Shown here one piece after another: positions 63,101 to 64,000 of a stretch of DNA of 64,000 bases; the stretch's first letter is position 1; each line of letters opens with the position of its first letter. Source of the DNA: Longimicrobium terrae (GTDB lineage: Bacteria > Gemmatimonadota > Gemmatimonadetes > Longimicrobiales > Longimicrobiaceae); assembly GCF_014202995.1 (NCBI RefSeq), contig NZ_JACHIA010000002.1, forward strand, positions 76,645-140,644, in the 5' to 3' direction. The notes under the pieces were generated by a model, which saw nothing but the letters and a program-made list of their open reading frames with translations, made no database searches and was not told where the DNA came from. The translations under genes and the position numbers were made by a program.

Positions 63101-63657
63101 CGTGGCTGCGGCCGCGGGGCATCTACGGCTACTTCCCGGCCGGGCGCGACGGCGACGACGTGGTGGTGTTCGATCCGTCGGACCGCAAAAAGGAGATCGG
63201 CCGCTTCAGCTTTCCGCGGCAGGAAGACCGCGAGCAGCTGTGCCTGGCGGACTACTTCCGCCCGCTGGGCGCGGACGGACCGCAGGACGTGCTGCCGCTG
63301 CAGGTGGTGACCAGCGGCGACAAGGCGGCGGAGTTCATCGACCGGCGCACCAAGGGCGGCGACTACTCGGAAGGGTACTTCCTGCACGGGTTCAGCGTGC
63401 AGACGGCGGAGGGCGCGGCGGAGTTCATCAACCGGCGCATCCGCAAGGAGCTGGGGATCGAGGAGCCGCGCGGGCTGCGGTACTCGTGGGGGTACCCTGC
63501 GTGTCCGGACGTGGAGCAGCATGAGGTGCTGTTCAACGTGATGCCCATCAAGCAGGCGATCGGCGTGGGGCTGACGGCCGGGTACCAATTGGACCCGGAG
63601 CAGTCGACGGCGGCGCTGGTGGTGCACCATCCGGCGGCGAAGTACTTCGCGACGTGA
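60193..63657 (+). CDS. metH: Cobalamin-dependent methionine synthase
   Basis: A 1154-residue enzyme that transfers a methyl group from methyltetrahydrofolate to homocysteine through cobalamin. The N-terminal homocysteine module carries the zinc Cys in GLNCSTGP and GGCCGTTPEH. The folate (pterin-binding) module starts near ERVNSQGSRKVKRLLL. The cap and B12 domain has DVHDIGKSLVNTILTNNGY, with the cobalt-binding His. The C-terminal activation domain contains LRYSWGYPACPD for SAM. All four modules are present. The ATG at 60193 follows GGAACGG; an in-frame ATG at 60175 is possible. One at 60106 lies upstream of the leader terminator and is unlikely. Confidence 0.96.
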   Translation: MERSPYLAALDERVLVFDGAMGTSVQRYDLTADDFGGGALEGCNDYLVITRPDVIGEIHASFMAAGADVLETDTFRSNRLTLREYALQDRVREINVAAASLARGIADRFAAEDGKPRFVAGSIGPSGFLPSASDPTLGNITFGELVPVFAEQAAALIEGGADVLLIETSQDILEVKAAVFGCREAIVASGRPVALQVQVTLDTSGRMLLGTDIGAAMVTLESLRADVIGLNCSTGPEHMRQAIRFLGENSRLPISCIPNAGIPHNEGGCAVYPLESVPFADQLEEFVREHGVRVVGGCCGTTPEHIRELVGRLSTVELKPRNVEYVPRLSSGIRATDLIQIPAPTMIGERVNSQGSRKVKRLLLADDYDGVLEVAREQTENGAHVLDVCVALTERQDEGDQMRSVVKLLSQGVEAPLCIDSTEADVIRVALEQSPGRAVVNSINLENGRERIDSVLPLVAAHGAAVIALTIDRDLGGMCKTADTKLQAARKIHDIAIHEYGLQPDALIFDALTFTLATGDEEFRNSAAETIEGIRAIKRELPGVLTTLGVSNVSFGLSPAARTVLNSVFLYHCVNAGLDTGIINPSHVTPYFEIPEEERQLADDLIFDRRTAEKDPLAEFIAHYEGRSGEAENTSVDPTATMTPEEALHWKILHRKKEGVEDWIDRAVEKLGAVPVLNEVLLPAMKEVGDKFGAGELILPFVLQSAEVMKKAVARLELYLEKAEGQTKGKVVLATVYGDVHDIGKSLVNTILTNNGYTVFDLGKQVPVNTILEKAEEVGADAIGLSALLVSTSKQMPLCAQELHRRGLKYPILVGGAAINPSFVRGAAMISETEPYAAGMFYCKDAFEGLSTMDALMADDGAQFIERHNEEMLRRTAEYEARKASAKGMRPGSRENPAVPLAEVPTPPFWGWKVLDHIPVDEVVECIDRNTLYRMQWGARNLKGEEWDRIVREDFEPRLARYTREARTQAWLRPRGIYGYFPAGRDGDDVVVFDPSDRKKEIGRFSFPRQEDREQLCLADYFRPLGADGPQDVLPLQVVTSGDKAAEFIDRRTKGGDYSEGYFLHGFSVQTAEGAAEFINRRIRKELGIEEPRGLRYSWGYPACPDVEQHEVLFNVMPIKQAIGVGLTAGYQLDPEQSTAALVVHHPAAKYFAT

Positions 63658-63710
63658 GGAAGGGAAGTGCGTGAGTGCGGGGTGCGTTAGTGCGTGAGTG
63701 CGAGGGATGA

Positions 63711-63774
63711 AGTACGAGAGTACGAGAGTACGAGAGTACGAGAGTACGAGAGTACGAGAGTACGAGAGTACGAG
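63711..63774. repeat. (AGTACGAG)8 tandem repeat
   Basis: Eight perfect copies of AGTACGAG follow metH, preceded by GTGCGTGAGTGCG-type imperfect repeats. No gene is seen from 63658 to the window end. Confidence 0.85.
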
Positions 63775-63814
63775 AGTGAGTAGCTCGCTCGGGTAGCGGG
63801 GTCTCGTGGGGCGG

Positions 63815-64000
63815 CAGGCTGTGGCCCTCACCCCGCGTGCTGCGCACGACGACCCTCTCCCACGAACGGATGTGGGAGAGGGAGCACACACCAGATCGGC
63901 GCGGCGGCAGGCGACGTCGGCGCGGGGCGGAGGTCCGTTCGGCGGTTGAAACCGCGCCTCGAAAAACACGAAGTCCGCCTTCGCGGACTGGTGTGGCGGC
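63815..64000. repeat. Dispersed hairpin repeat, third locus
   Basis: GTGGCCCTCACCCCGCGTGC, the CTCTCCCAC/GTGGGAGAG hairpin and, later, AACACGAAGTCCGCCTTCGC follow in the same order as at 41.34-41.62 kb. The copy runs to the edge of the window. Confidence 0.7.

Noticed and set aside
63711..63774. CRISPR array
   Set aside because: The 8-bp units are contiguous with no spacers. No other direct-repeat array with spacers was seen.
59839..63969. 1376-codon open frame on the minus strand opposite metH
   Set aside because: It is a mirror of the metH coding sequence caused by high GC; its translation is low-complexity and metH is certain.

Overview
The window is high-GC bacterial DNA with short intergenic gaps, GC-rich hairpin terminators and many ATGA, GTGA or TGATG stop/start overlaps. 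The gene mix, the many secreted lipoproteins and several short cysteine-rich peptides with a pinensin-like leader suggest a Gemmatimonadota bacterium close to Longimicrobium. That placement is inference from gene content; there is no rRNA or marker-tree evidence in the window.

Region 1 (1-7.1 kb): the end of a MotA/TolQ/ExbB-like three-gene membrane set, then malate dehydrogenase and a tightly overlapping succinate dehydrogenase operon (sdhC-sdhD-sdhA-sdhB). Region 2 (7.1-11.3 kb): the last 150 bp of sdhB, with its terminator, recurs three more times downstream. Each interval holds unrelated cargo: a lipoprotein, a RiPP-like precursor, a zinc-ribbon/small-protein pair and a low-GC DUF4238 gene. 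Region 3 (11.8-25.6 kb, remnants to 28.6 kb): about a dozen short genes, nearly all on the + strand, separated by related ~80-115 bp imperfectly palindromic sites. Their ends resemble integron attC R boxes (GCCTAAC...GTTGGGC at best, more often GCCTGAC...GTCAGGC), and the left arm of the inner stem carries an extra base. I read this as an integron-type cassette array without a visible integrase. Cargo includes a barstar-like inhibitor, a P-loop protein, two acetyltransferases, a reductase-like protein, a VOC protein, small membrane proteins and lipoproteins.

Region 4 (26-44 kb): SDR and subtilisin-like protease genes, a membrane-anchored CHAT (caspase-like) protein, an ArsR/SRPBCC operon, a TetR-cupin pair sharing an operator, a very Cys-rich RiPP-like precursor, many small conserved proteins (VOC, DUF5715, DUF3224, zinc ribbon/DUF3667, YjbR, DUF1697) and an HD-GYP response regulator. 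Region 5 (44-53 kb): an M8-like metalloprotease lipoprotein, two membrane genes, an intact IS4-family insertion sequence sitting in the loop of a dispersed hairpin repeat, and divergent heme A synthase and heme O synthase genes. Region 6 (53-64 kb): DinB, M15-like and SDR proteins, tandem palindromic repeats, two more RiPP-like precursors, an Xaa-Pro aminopeptidase and cobalamin-dependent methionine synthase (metH). metH is preceded by a leader resembling a SAM-II riboswitch joined to an intrinsic terminator.

No tRNA, rRNA or CRISPR array was seen. The strongest candidates for something undescribed are the sdhB-tail cassette series, the attC-like array beside it, the scattered orphan RiPP-type precursors and the metH leader.
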